A stretch of 7,163 nucleotides of DNA from NCBI GenBank assembly GCA_018221025.1, contig JAAOXX010000068.1:1-7163 (forward strand), given 5' to 3'. Position 1 is the stretch's first letter, and each line of letters opens with the position of its first letter. Below the pieces are notes generated by a model. It made no database searches, was not told the origin of the DNA, and worked only from the letters and a program-made list of their open reading frames with translations. Source of the DNA: Candidatus Altarchaeota archaeon (GTDB lineage Archaea; SpSt-1190). Of this stretch, positions 1 to 5,437 are shown one piece after another. The position numbers and the translations under genes were made by a program.

Positions 1-159
1 GAAATTCATCTAAATGCTTGCGGGGAAGATTGTGCACAGGTTTGTGCTAATATTCACACCAGAATGAAGCCGATAATGGGCACGTCTGCCATTTCAGACC
101 CGTATAAGAGCGCTTTATCAAGAAAAGGATTTATACAAACAGAGCTTAGTCTTAATTAG
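1..159 (+). CDS. C-terminal end of an unknown, probably secreted cysteine-containing protein (partial)
   Basis: An open frame runs from the first base of the window to a TAG stop at 157-159, giving the last 52 residues of a protein whose start lies outside. The visible part contains three closely spaced cysteines (ACGEDCAQVC, residues 6-15 of the fragment) and a polar tail ending in ELSLN. I do not recognise the family. It belongs with the following genes: the next start codon is only 8 bases beyond its stop, and the Shine-Dalgarno site of that gene touches the stop codon. The cysteine cluster resembles those in the first, second and sixth complete genes downstream, which fits an extracytoplasmic, disulfide-bonded domain. 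Function unknown. Confidence 0.6.
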   Translation, partial: EIHLNACGEDCAQVCANIHTRMKPIMGTSAISDPYKSALSRKGFIQTELSLN

Positions 160-167
160 GTGTTAAA

Positions 168-620
168 ATGAAGGGCGATACAGGAAGTCCAATTTGGATT
201 GTGGTTACACTTCTCTTGGCTTTAGTGGTTGGTATTACGATGTACCAATTGCTGCAGAAAACTTCGGCCAATAAAACATTTGATGATTGGATGGGCCAAA
301 TAAATCAAGGTCAGGCCGAATTGTCTGTAGGTTCATTTTGTGATGCATGGGAAGGTGCAGGTTTTGTCAGAGGGGCAGTAAACCCAACTGAACTAGCTAA
401 AGCAACTGTTGCTGCGGCGCATCCAACTATGGCGGTTAAGTATTTCACGGAAGACGAATTCAATATTGGTGAAAGATTGTCTCCCTGTGATTGCGCAGTG
501 TACTTGTACCAAACAGGAGTATTAGACCAACTGGATACACAGAGCTGGTATGATCCTGATGAGTGTCACGAAATGACCAATGATATTGCAGAGAGTCGGG
601 GTCTTACGAGGAGAAACTAG
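168..620 (+). CDS. Small membrane-anchored protein with prepilin-like N-terminus (surface operon gene 1)
   Basis: A 150-residue protein, family not recognised. It begins MKGDTGSPIWIVV: a very short basic leader ending in Lys-Gly, then a hydrophobic segment at residues 9-29. This layout is that of class III signal peptides of archaeal pilins and flagellins, which are cut after the Gly, but the usual Gln-rich/Glu pattern after the cut is absent, so pilin identity is inference. Residues 30-150 form a polar domain with four cysteines (58, 107, 109, 133), the middle pair as CDC, and one N-glycosylation-type sequon at Asn35. The ATG has an AGGTG site ending 5 bases upstream that overlaps the previous stop codon. 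The next gene starts immediately after its stop. It could instead be a generic single-pass surface protein. Confidence 0.75.
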   Translation: MKGDTGSPIWIVVTLLLALVVGITMYQLLQKTSANKTFDDWMGQINQGQAELSVGSFCDAWEGAGFVRGAVNPTELAKATVAAAHPTMAVKYFTEDEFNIGERLSPCDCAVYLYQTGVLDQLDTQSWYDPDECHEMTNDIAESRGLTRRN

Positions 621-1070
621 ATGAAAGGACTTTCCCTTTTAGTCTATACCATCCTCTTAACTTTTCTTTTTTTATCGAATAGAGTCGCATTCCTGTCGCT
701 TGCCAGTGCAGTGAATGGAGTGCCTGCAAAAATTGACCAAATGACAACACAATTAGCGAGTGATTTAGTGTCAAAGCCCATAATAACACCGCCATCAATT
801 GCTGATGTGTTTATCAGCGACTGTGTGGTTCCGCGTCATCCGGAATTAGATACTGAAGATGTTGAAATAGCTCTCAGGGGATGTACTAATGCGGCGGGAG
901 TGGTCTGTTTATTTTATCCATATTATGAGTATAGGTATAGGATGTGCCATGGAATACGGTATGAGCCAACAGAAACCTATTATTTCCCAATGAATGATTC
1001 TAATGCATATTCAGTTGAAAGGGATGACAATGAGAGGACTTTGACATTGACGCGGGTAGATTTATCATAG
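621..1070 (+). CDS. Small membrane-anchored or secreted protein, four cysteines (surface operon gene 2)
   Basis: A 149-residue protein of no recognised family. It starts MKGLSLLVYTILL: again Lys-Gly followed at once by a hydrophobic stretch (residues 4-31), which could be a prepilin-type anchor or, given Ala-Ser-Ala at 28-30, a conventional cleaved signal peptide. The rest has cysteines at 68, 88, 96 and 109 and an aromatic patch around 98-106 (FYPYYEYRY), consistent with a small disulfide-bonded external domain. The start is well supported: GAGGAG at 608-613 lies 7 bases before the ATG, and the ATG directly follows the TAG of gene 1. The spacing points to translation within one transcript. 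Role inferred only from its neighbours. Confidence 0.75.
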   Translation: MKGLSLLVYTILLTFLFLSNRVAFLSLASAVNGVPAKIDQMTTQLASDLVSKPIITPPSIADVFISDCVVPRHPELDTEDVEIALRGCTNAAGVVCLFYPYYEYRYRMCHGIRYEPTETYYFPMNDSNAYSVERDDNERTLTLTRVDLS

Positions 1071-1132
1071 AGTCGGAGTTGAAGTTAAATATCTGGACTG
1101 GACTTAGTTTTGTGGGTATTCAAGAGAATGTA

Positions 1133-1522
1133 ATGGCCTATTGGACAATAATTCCAGCTGTCGTTTCGTTCACTGTTTTAATGAGTGTAGCAGTAAATTT
1201 TTTCTCATCCATGAGCGCTTCACAATTAATGATGGATAGGGCCGTAAAAACTGATATGATTGCGAGTTCAATGAGTTTTTTGAGTATACACAACGATTCT
1301 GAAATTTCAATTACGTGGGATTATACCCCATTTATTCTTGGTATTGATGAGGGTTATCTGATGATGTTAATCCCGACGGGGGATGCTCCCGTATCACCGT
1401 ATCCGGAAACAGTACCAATTACTGGCTCAGTTGAACGGGATGGTGTAAATTTTTTCTTAGGATACGAAATTGGTGAATTTCATTTTGTAAGTAATGGAAC
1501 AAATGAGGTGTATACTACATGA
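1133..1522 (+). CDS. Small protein with N-terminal membrane anchor (surface operon gene 3)
   Basis: An unrecognised protein of 129 residues if it starts at the ATG at 1133. The frame is open back to a TTG at 1079, which would add 18 residues before the hydrophobic segment; neither start has a convincing Shine-Dalgarno site. From the ATG it reads MAYWTIIPAVVSFTVLMSVAV, a hydrophobic anchor at about residues 3-25, followed by a polar region with no cysteines and sequons at Asn-Asp-Ser and Asn-Gly-Thr. No Lys-Gly cleavage pair is present with either start. Its stop overlaps the start of gene 4 in an ATGA arrangement, so the two are probably translationally coupled. Beyond single-pass topology nothing can be assigned. 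Confidence 0.65.
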   Translation: MAYWTIIPAVVSFTVLMSVAVNFFSSMSASQLMMDRAVKTDMIASSMSFLSIHNDSEISITWDYTPFILGIDEGYLMMLIPTGDAPVSPYPETVPITGSVERDGVNFFLGYEIGEFHFVSNGTNEVYTT

Positions 1523-1977
1523 AAGGATTTGAACAGGCAGTACTAACGGGTTCTTTGTTATTAATCTTGAGTGTAATCACAATTGCATCTTTTAATTTTT
1601 CTGCGAAAAGTGAAATGACTGGATGGAGACTTACAAGGATTTCAATGATTCATGCAAATCTTATGGCTGGTGACATGCTTCAAGACGACTTGGGTATAAT
1701 TGATGAAAGCAAGCTTTCAACATTTTTTTCAAAAGGATACGAGGTAACATACGACATCCCAGAATTAGAGGAATCAGACTACGGATTACCAAGGGATAAG
1801 GTTGGGTACTCTGAACTTACAGGAAAAGGAATTGCAAGATATAGTTTACCAGTGGTGATTGGTCCAAACAATGAATATGGACTCTTGAGCATCACTCTAA
1901 CGAAGAATGAATCGGATGATTTGTCAGACTTATACGTGGCATTCGAAAACGCTAATGTAGTATTTGAAACGGAATAA
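1519..1977 (+). CDS. Prepilin-like small membrane protein (surface operon gene 4)
   Basis: A 152-residue protein and the most pilin-like of the set. It starts MKGFEQAVLTGSLLL: Lys-Gly, then a segment with a Glu two residues after the putative cut, then a hydrophobic helix to about residue 28. In type IV pilin-like proteins a Glu near the start of the helix is typical, though usually at position 5. The remaining domain (about 30-152) is acidic, lacks cysteines and has alternating hydrophobic strands toward the C-terminus (SLPVVIGP, YGLLSITL), suggesting a beta-rich head. GAGGTG at 1505-1510 lies 8 bases before the ATG, and the ATG overlaps the TGA of gene 3. Assignment as a minor pilin or pseudopilin is inference from N-terminus, size and context. 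Confidence 0.75.
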   Translation: MKGFEQAVLTGSLLLILSVITIASFNFSAKSEMTGWRLTRISMIHANLMAGDMLQDDLGIIDESKLSTFFSKGYEVTYDIPELEESDYGLPRDKVGYSELTGKGIARYSLPVVIGPNNEYGLLSITLTKNESDDLSDLYVAFENANVVFETE

Positions 1978-1988
1978 AGGTAATTGAA

Positions 1989-2414
1989 ATGGGAATAATA
2001 GGCAGTGTGAAAAGTGCTGGTGGTAAATTAGCAGGAGTTTCAACTGGTATGGCGGCTGCTGGATTTGGTTTAGGGCTCGCCATTGGATTTTCACGTTTTT
2101 TCAAATTATCCCTTACAATTACTGCAGGATTTATGCAGAGTATGGACCCAGCCTATCCATTTTTACAGGCAATTGCAATGCATGCAGTAAGTGGTAAACC
2201 ATTTTTGTATTTTATGTCTGAATCATTGAAACAGGGTACGGACATTATAGATGGTGTAAATATTTCTGAAGAATTACTTAGGTTTAAAGAGACTTTTCAA
2301 TTAATTAATTCAACAGATGATGTGGTTGTTTCTGTTGGTGAAAATAGTGGGAATCGGGTAGTGTTGGCGGTGCCTCCAGGTGGGAAATTGGTGATGACAT
2401 ATGAGTGGTCCTAA
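1989..2414 (+). CDS. Glycine-rich small membrane protein (surface operon gene 5)
   Basis: A 141-residue protein, family not recognised. Unlike its neighbours it has a glycine- and alanine-rich N-terminus with two lysines (8 and 13) before a small-residue hydrophobic segment at about residues 18-35, then a second moderately hydrophobic stretch near 40-50. It may therefore sit differently in the membrane from the single-pass neighbours. The C-terminal half contains the sequons NIS and NST and ends in short hydrophobic strands (RVVLAVPPGG, LVMTYEW) that look beta-sheet forming. No cysteines. An AAGGT site at 1977-1981, starting on the last base of the gene 4 stop, lies 7 bases before the ATG. 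Its last 14 bases overlap gene 6. Function unknown. Confidence 0.72.
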   Translation: MGIIGSVKSAGGKLAGVSTGMAAAGFGLGLAIGFSRFFKLSLTITAGFMQSMDPAYPFLQAIAMHAVSGKPFLYFMSESLKQGTDIIDGVNISEELLRFKETFQLINSTDDVVVSVGENSGNRVVLAVPPGGKLVMTYEWS

Positions 2415-3030
2415 AGGTTTTGTTGCCCAGCTTGCAACACTTGCGTTGGCAGGAATAGTTGGAATTGGGGTAGCATGGTGGGTAAGTGAACAGGCAAAAC
2501 TCAAGATAACGACAGAACTTTATCTATCAGATTTATCCAGCATTAATATGTTGTATCAATCCAGAAATATTCAAGAATATATTAGATTATCGCAGGATGA
2601 TATAATTAGAGAGTTTGTAAATTCGGGTGGTCCCGTGGAATGCGGACGCGTACCAATATCAAATAGGATGGTTAGTGTATGGAAAGCCGGAACCTGTGAA
2701 ATCGAGTATTGGTCAGATTATGCAGTAGACCTATCTGGTGAAATAGCGTTTGATATTGTAAGTATGTATGCAGGGGGCTGGGGTGTTGCTGCATCATACA
2801 ATGAGAGTAAGTTTTGTCTGAATAGGGCGGATAAGCTCCCATTTGGTTTCTATCGCGCAGACGTGTGTTTTGAATCGGGACTAGTGGGAGTTATTGACAC
2901 GGCTTTCAGAGATATGATTGATTCATATGAAGCAGGAGGGGCAACATGCGCTTGTTTTGATACATACACTGTTTGTTGGAAAGACTTGAACTCATACAAT
3001 TTCACTTATGGATTAATTGAAAGTTGTTGA
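2401..3030 (+). CDS. Cysteine-rich prepilin-like membrane-anchored protein (surface operon gene 6)
   Basis: At 209 residues this is the largest product of the cluster; family not recognised. It starts MSGPKGFVAQLATLALAG: a short leader ending in Lys-Gly, then a hydrophobic helix to about residue 28, matching a class III signal peptide layout. The long external part has eight cysteines (81, 99, 139, 156, 183, 185, 192, 209), an even number that suggests several disulfides, including a CAC motif that echoes CDC in gene 1. Sequons occur at Asn134 and Asn200. GGTGAT at 2390-2395 precedes the ATG by 5 bases, inside gene 5. The 3' end overlaps the convergent dphB gene by 25 bases. Its size and last position recall the larger minor pseudopilin of secretion operons, which is inference only. 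Confidence 0.78.
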   Translation: MSGPKGFVAQLATLALAGIVGIGVAWWVSEQAKLKITTELYLSDLSSINMLYQSRNIQEYIRLSQDDIIREFVNSGGPVECGRVPISNRMVSVWKAGTCEIEYWSDYAVDLSGEIAFDIVSMYAGGWGVAASYNESKFCLNRADKLPFGFYRADVCFESGLVGVIDTAFRDMIDSYEAGGATCACFDTYTVCWKDLNSYNFTYGLIESC

Positions 3031-3677
3031 AGCATTTCGAGTTCAAAGAAATGCAGTTCAGAAGGAACAATAATTGACAGGGGTTTCTCTCCAAACTTCT
3101 TTGTTTTCAGAACTTTTGCCGTATCAAAATATATTTTTTCACCAGCCATTCCGAGTCTTTCACAAACTATGAGTTTAGTGTGAATCCCCATTTCTTCCAA
3201 TACAAGGAGTCCATCAAGTACACTAATTTCTGGGTCTAGTAGACAGACCGTGTGAAGCCCTGTTTTTTGGTTTTGTTCGATTCGTTCCTTATCGCTTTCA
3301 AAATTCTTGGATAAGGTAACAATTCGCCCGAACTTATAGGAACTAAGGCCGGTTCGAGAAAGTGCATTAATAATTGAGGGCGCATGGATAACTTCGAATG
3401 CTACACCTTTTTTCTTACATCCTAGTATTAGCGAGATATGTGTTGTGGCAAATAGTGGGTCTCCCGGGACCAATAATGCCACTTTTTTTGAAACTGCTTG
3501 TTCAATAAGAAAATCACTTTCAACTTTTTCTCGTGGAAGGGTTTCAACACTTGTATCTAGCTCGTAGGAAAAACTCGTGTAATTTTCAATATACTTCGTG
3601 TCCGCATTTTTTAGTGCACTGGCACCCTTCAGAGTCATATCCCCCTTTTCTAAACCCATACCAATCAGGTAAAGCAT
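3006..3677 (-). CDS. dphB: Diphthine synthase (diphthamide biosynthesis methyltransferase)
   Basis: The enzyme uses S-adenosylmethionine to methylate the modified histidine of elongation factor 2, the second step of diphthamide synthesis in the cytoplasm. Family signatures are clear: N-terminal YLIGMGL, GDPLFATTH at residues 72-80 (the SAM-binding motif of this tetrapyrrole-methylase fold), HAPSIINA near 98-105, YKFGR at 114-118, GLHTVCLLD mid-protein, and IIVPSELHF near the C-terminus. I start it at the ATG at 3677 (223 residues) because family members begin MLYLIG; an in-frame ATG at 3695 would add six residues. Neither start has a Shine-Dalgarno site, so a leaderless message is likely. It is somewhat shorter than the roughly 250-280 residues usual for the family. 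Divergent from nob1; its 3' end overlaps the surface operon. Confidence 0.95.
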   Translation of the reverse strand: MLYLIGMGLEKGDMTLKGASALKNADTKYIENYTSFSYELDTSVETLPREKVESDFLIEQAVSKKVALLVPGDPLFATTHISLILGCKKKGVAFEVIHAPSIINALSRTGLSSYKFGRIVTLSKNFESDKERIEQNQKTGLHTVCLLDPEISVLDGLLVLEEMGIHTKLIVCERLGMAGEKIYFDTAKVLKTKKFGEKPLSIIVPSELHFFELEMLQQLSINP

Positions 3678-3685
3678 AGGAGTGG

Positions 3686-3702
3686 TAATTAACATAAATT
3701 AA
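3686..3702. promoter_or_regulatory. AT-rich core promoter region between dphB and nob1
   Basis: The 41 bases between the two divergent starts contain an almost pure AT stretch (TAATTAACATAAATTAA). Its centre lies about 25 bases before the nob1 GTG, the right distance for a TATA box giving a leaderless nob1 message, and a purine-rich BRE-like AGGAGTGG sits just upstream. Read on the other strand it is only 17-21 bases before the dphB ATG, so its use for dphB is uncertain. Transcription start sites are not visible from sequence. Confidence 0.4.
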
Positions 3703-3718
3703 GAAGGCTTCGCATATT

Positions 3719-4150
3719 GTGAAGGTTTTAGATTCAGGCGTATTCATTGAGGACATATTAGTGAAGGGTGTAACTACTCGCAGTGTTTCCGAAGAAACAG
3801 CGGTTCCTGCAACTATTGAAATTCTTGAGCCAAAAACTGAATTTGTTGAGAAGATAAGAGAGGGGGCCAAAAAAAGCGGTGATTTAGACGTATTAAGCAG
3901 TGCAGACATAGACGTATTAGCTCTTGCATTGGAAATAGGGGGAATGGTGGTTACAAACGACTTTGCAATTCAAAATGTCGCCTCAGCGATGAAAATTCCT
4001 TGGGAAGGGAGTGGAAAATCAATAACTCATGAAATAAAGTGGGAATGGTATTGTCCGGCCTGTTGGAAACGCCAGTCTGGAAAGGGTGTATGCGACAAGT
4101 GTGGAACTGATACAAAGAGGCGTCCAAAAAAGAAGAAAGGACGTGTTTAA
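3719..4150 (+). CDS. nob1: Nob1-type PIN-domain endonuclease with zinc ribbon (16S rRNA 3'-end maturation)
   Basis: This 143-residue protein matches archaeal Nob1, the endonuclease that makes the 3' end of small-subunit rRNA. The PIN domain spans about residues 1-95, with acidic residues in the expected places: Asp5 in VLDSGVF, Glu25/Glu26, Asp63 in the SSADIDVLALALE helix, and Asp81 in VVTNDFAIQ. A zinc ribbon follows with Cys112/Cys115 (CPAC) and Cys125/Cys128 (CDKC), then a basic tail (RRPKKKKGR) suited to RNA contact. The start is GTG, because the protein must begin just before the first catalytic Asp; there is no Shine-Dalgarno site, pointing to a leaderless transcript. The usual LDTSAF motif reads LDSGVF here. 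It lies 59 bases ahead of rps15, consistent with a ribosome-assembly neighbourhood. Confidence 0.92.
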   Translation: MKVLDSGVFIEDILVKGVTTRSVSEETAVPATIEILEPKTEFVEKIREGAKKSGDLDVLSSADIDVLALALEIGGMVVTNDFAIQNVASAMKIPWEGSGKSITHEIKWEWYCPACWKRQSGKGVCDKCGTDTKRRPKKKKGRV

Positions 4151-4171
4151 CTGAATAAACTTAGCCCCTGA

Positions 4172-4189
4172 GGAAAAATCTTTATAAAA
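4172..4189 (+). promoter_or_regulatory. BRE/TATA promoter of rps15-rps3ae
   Basis: A purine-rich BRE-like GGAAAAA at 4172-4178 is followed by CTTTATAAAA at 4180-4189, a near-ideal archaeal TATA box. Its centre is about 26 bases upstream of the GTG start of rps15 at 4210, the spacing expected if transcription begins at or next to the start codon. No Shine-Dalgarno site lies between, which supports a leaderless transcript for the ribosomal protein pair. Confidence 0.75.
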
Positions 4190-4209
4190 CGTCTTATCAC
4201 ACACCTTAA

Positions 4210-4674
4210 GTGGCAAAGATATACGCGCATACAAGAGGAAAAAGTGGAAGTAAACGTCCGTTTAGAACCAGTTCTCCCTCTTGGGTAAATTACTCAAAAG
4301 AAGAAGTTGTGCAATTAGTCGTAAAATTATCGAAAGAGGACCATTCTCCCGCAATGGTTGGTACAATTTTAAGGGACGCTTATGGCATTCCTTCCGTTAA
4401 ACTCATTACAGGGAACACAGTTTCTACAATATTAGATGATGCTGGCATCAAATACGAAGTCCCACGAGACTTATTTGATTTGTTGGGCAAGTCCGTTAAG
4501 TTGAGAGAGCATCTCATAAAGAATAAAAAAGATAAGCACACTAGAAGGGGGCTTCAACAGGCTGAAATGAAGATTCTTCGTTTAGTTAAATATTACAAGA
4601 AGACTGGGAAAATCTCAGCAACCTGGAAATACACTCCAGATACAGCCAAGGTTATTGTTAGTGGTGGTAGATAA
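4210..4674 (+). CDS. rps15: 30S ribosomal protein uS15 (archaeal S15P/S13e)
   Basis: A structural protein of the small ribosomal subunit that binds 16S rRNA in the platform. The 154-residue length fits the archaeal/eukaryotic form, which carries an N-terminal extension over bacterial S15. Hallmarks are the N-terminal RGKSGSKRP block at residues 9-17, then PSWVNYS, the helical region with MVGTILRDAYGIPSVK, and the C-terminal conserved rRNA-binding part (KHTRRGLQQAEMKILRLVKYY is split over about 108-130) followed by GKISATWKY. The start is GTG; the TATA box 26 bases upstream and the absence of a Shine-Dalgarno site imply a leaderless message. The stop TAA shares its last base with the ATG of rps3ae, so the two are co-transcribed and probably coupled. 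Confidence 0.97.
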   Translation: MAKIYAHTRGKSGSKRPFRTSSPSWVNYSKEEVVQLVVKLSKEDHSPAMVGTILRDAYGIPSVKLITGNTVSTILDDAGIKYEVPRDLFDLLGKSVKLREHLIKNKKDKHTRRGLQQAEMKILRLVKYYKKTGKISATWKYTPDTAKVIVSGGR

Positions 4675-5243
4675 TGGCAAGACGAGTAACAACTAAAGAT
4701 AAGTGGAAGTCGAAGGTTTGGTACGGTATAGTTTCACCACCAGCATTTGGAGAGAAAAATGTGGGAGAGACTCCAGCAAATGATGCTAAAGAAGTTATTG
4801 GAAGGAGAATTGAAGTCACAGCTAATGAAGTGGTATCTGGACCAAAGTTAAATCAATTTAAATTGGTTTTTGAAATTGATGGAGTTGCAGGAACCACTGC
4901 AAAAACTAAACTCGCTGGATACGAGATGATTAGGAGTTTCTTGAGAAGTCTCGTAAGAAGGCGTAGAAAAAGAATTGATTTTATTAAGAATTTCGATTTG
5001 GATGGGCAAAAAGTTAGAATAAAGGTTATTGTAATGACTGCCGGAAAATGTTATACTCCACAGAAACGAGATATTCGAAAGATTATTGATGAAGTCGTGA
5101 CAAAGAATGTCCATGGAAAAACTGTTGAAGAAGTTGTTAGCTCGGCAATAAATAGGGAAATTCAGAATGAAGCCAGAGAAAGGGCAAGAAAAGTATTCCC
5201 GATAGTAAGTGTTGAAGTTAGAATGATTCAATTTCTCGGCTAA
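4674..5243 (+). CDS. rps3ae: 30S ribosomal protein eS1 (S3Ae)
   Basis: A component of the small-subunit platform near the mRNA exit and the 3' end of 16S rRNA, found in archaea and eukaryotes. The 189-residue length suits archaeal eS1. Recognisable blocks are the N-terminal KDKWKSKVWY and VSPPAFGE, IGRRIEVT, the SLVRRRRKRID basic stretch near residues 92-102, VRIKVIVMTAGKCYTPQKRD in the middle, and VFPIVSVEVRMIQFLG at the C-terminus. GGTGGT at 4663-4668, inside the end of rps15, lies 5 bases before the ATG, so unlike rps15 this gene is started by a Shine-Dalgarno site. Its last bases overlap the stop codon of a small membrane protein gene on the other strand. Confidence 0.97.
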   Translation: MARRVTTKDKWKSKVWYGIVSPPAFGEKNVGETPANDAKEVIGRRIEVTANEVVSGPKLNQFKLVFEIDGVAGTTAKTKLAGYEMIRSFLRSLVRRRRKRIDFIKNFDLDGQKVRIKVIVMTAGKCYTPQKRDIRKIIDEVVTKNVHGKTVEEVVSSAINREIQNEARERARKVFPIVSVEVRMIQFLG

Positions 5244-5437
5244 AGTTCTTTTATTACACTGACTGTAGTAGCAATCCAGAGGATTCCACCCATGAATACG
5301 AGTAGAAATGCTACGAAGAAAGTCAGGAGTGCATCAATCGTTGTCGCTTCTGAAAAACTAAAGCTTGATGTTAATAGAGAACCAAGTAAAATTGAAAACG
5401 AACCGAACGCCAAAAAGGCAGCATCTTTAGTTTGCAT
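5240..5437 (-). CDS. 65-residue two-helix membrane protein
   Basis: Not recognised as a family. The predicted protein begins MQTKDAAFLAFGSF and has two hydrophobic segments, about residues 7-28 and 36-60, joined by a short polar turn (SFSEATTID), a helical hairpin in the membrane. The second segment contains a Gly-Gly pair (50-51). I chose the ATG at 5437 over the in-frame GTG at 5452 because the ATG forms TAATG with the stop of the upstream histone-like gene and has GGTGA 7 bases before it. It is the last gene of the operon and converges with rps3ae, overlapping it by four bases. Role unknown; the tight coupling to the histone-like gene suggests a shared role or only shared expression. Confidence 0.68.
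   Translation of the reverse strand: MQTKDAAFLAFGSFSILLGSLLTSSFSFSEATTIDALLTFFVAFLLVFMGGILWIATTVSVIKEL

Noticed and set aside
122..137. BRE/TATA-like GAAAAGG then TTTATACA inside the end of the upstream gene, possible promoter for surface gene 1
   Set aside because: The spacing would put the start of transcription near 159, leaving a very short leader cutting into the Shine-Dalgarno site; it lies in coding sequence and the gene is tightly joined to the one before it.
4848..5231. 127-residue open frame antisense to rps3ae
   Set aside because: It has no start signal and a composition expected of a reversed, lysine-rich ribosomal gene; rps3ae is certain.
5244..5256. T-rich stretch after the rps3ae stop (TTCTTTTATT) as a terminator
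   Set aside because: It is short and interrupted, and lies within the coding end of the opposing gene; too weak to call.
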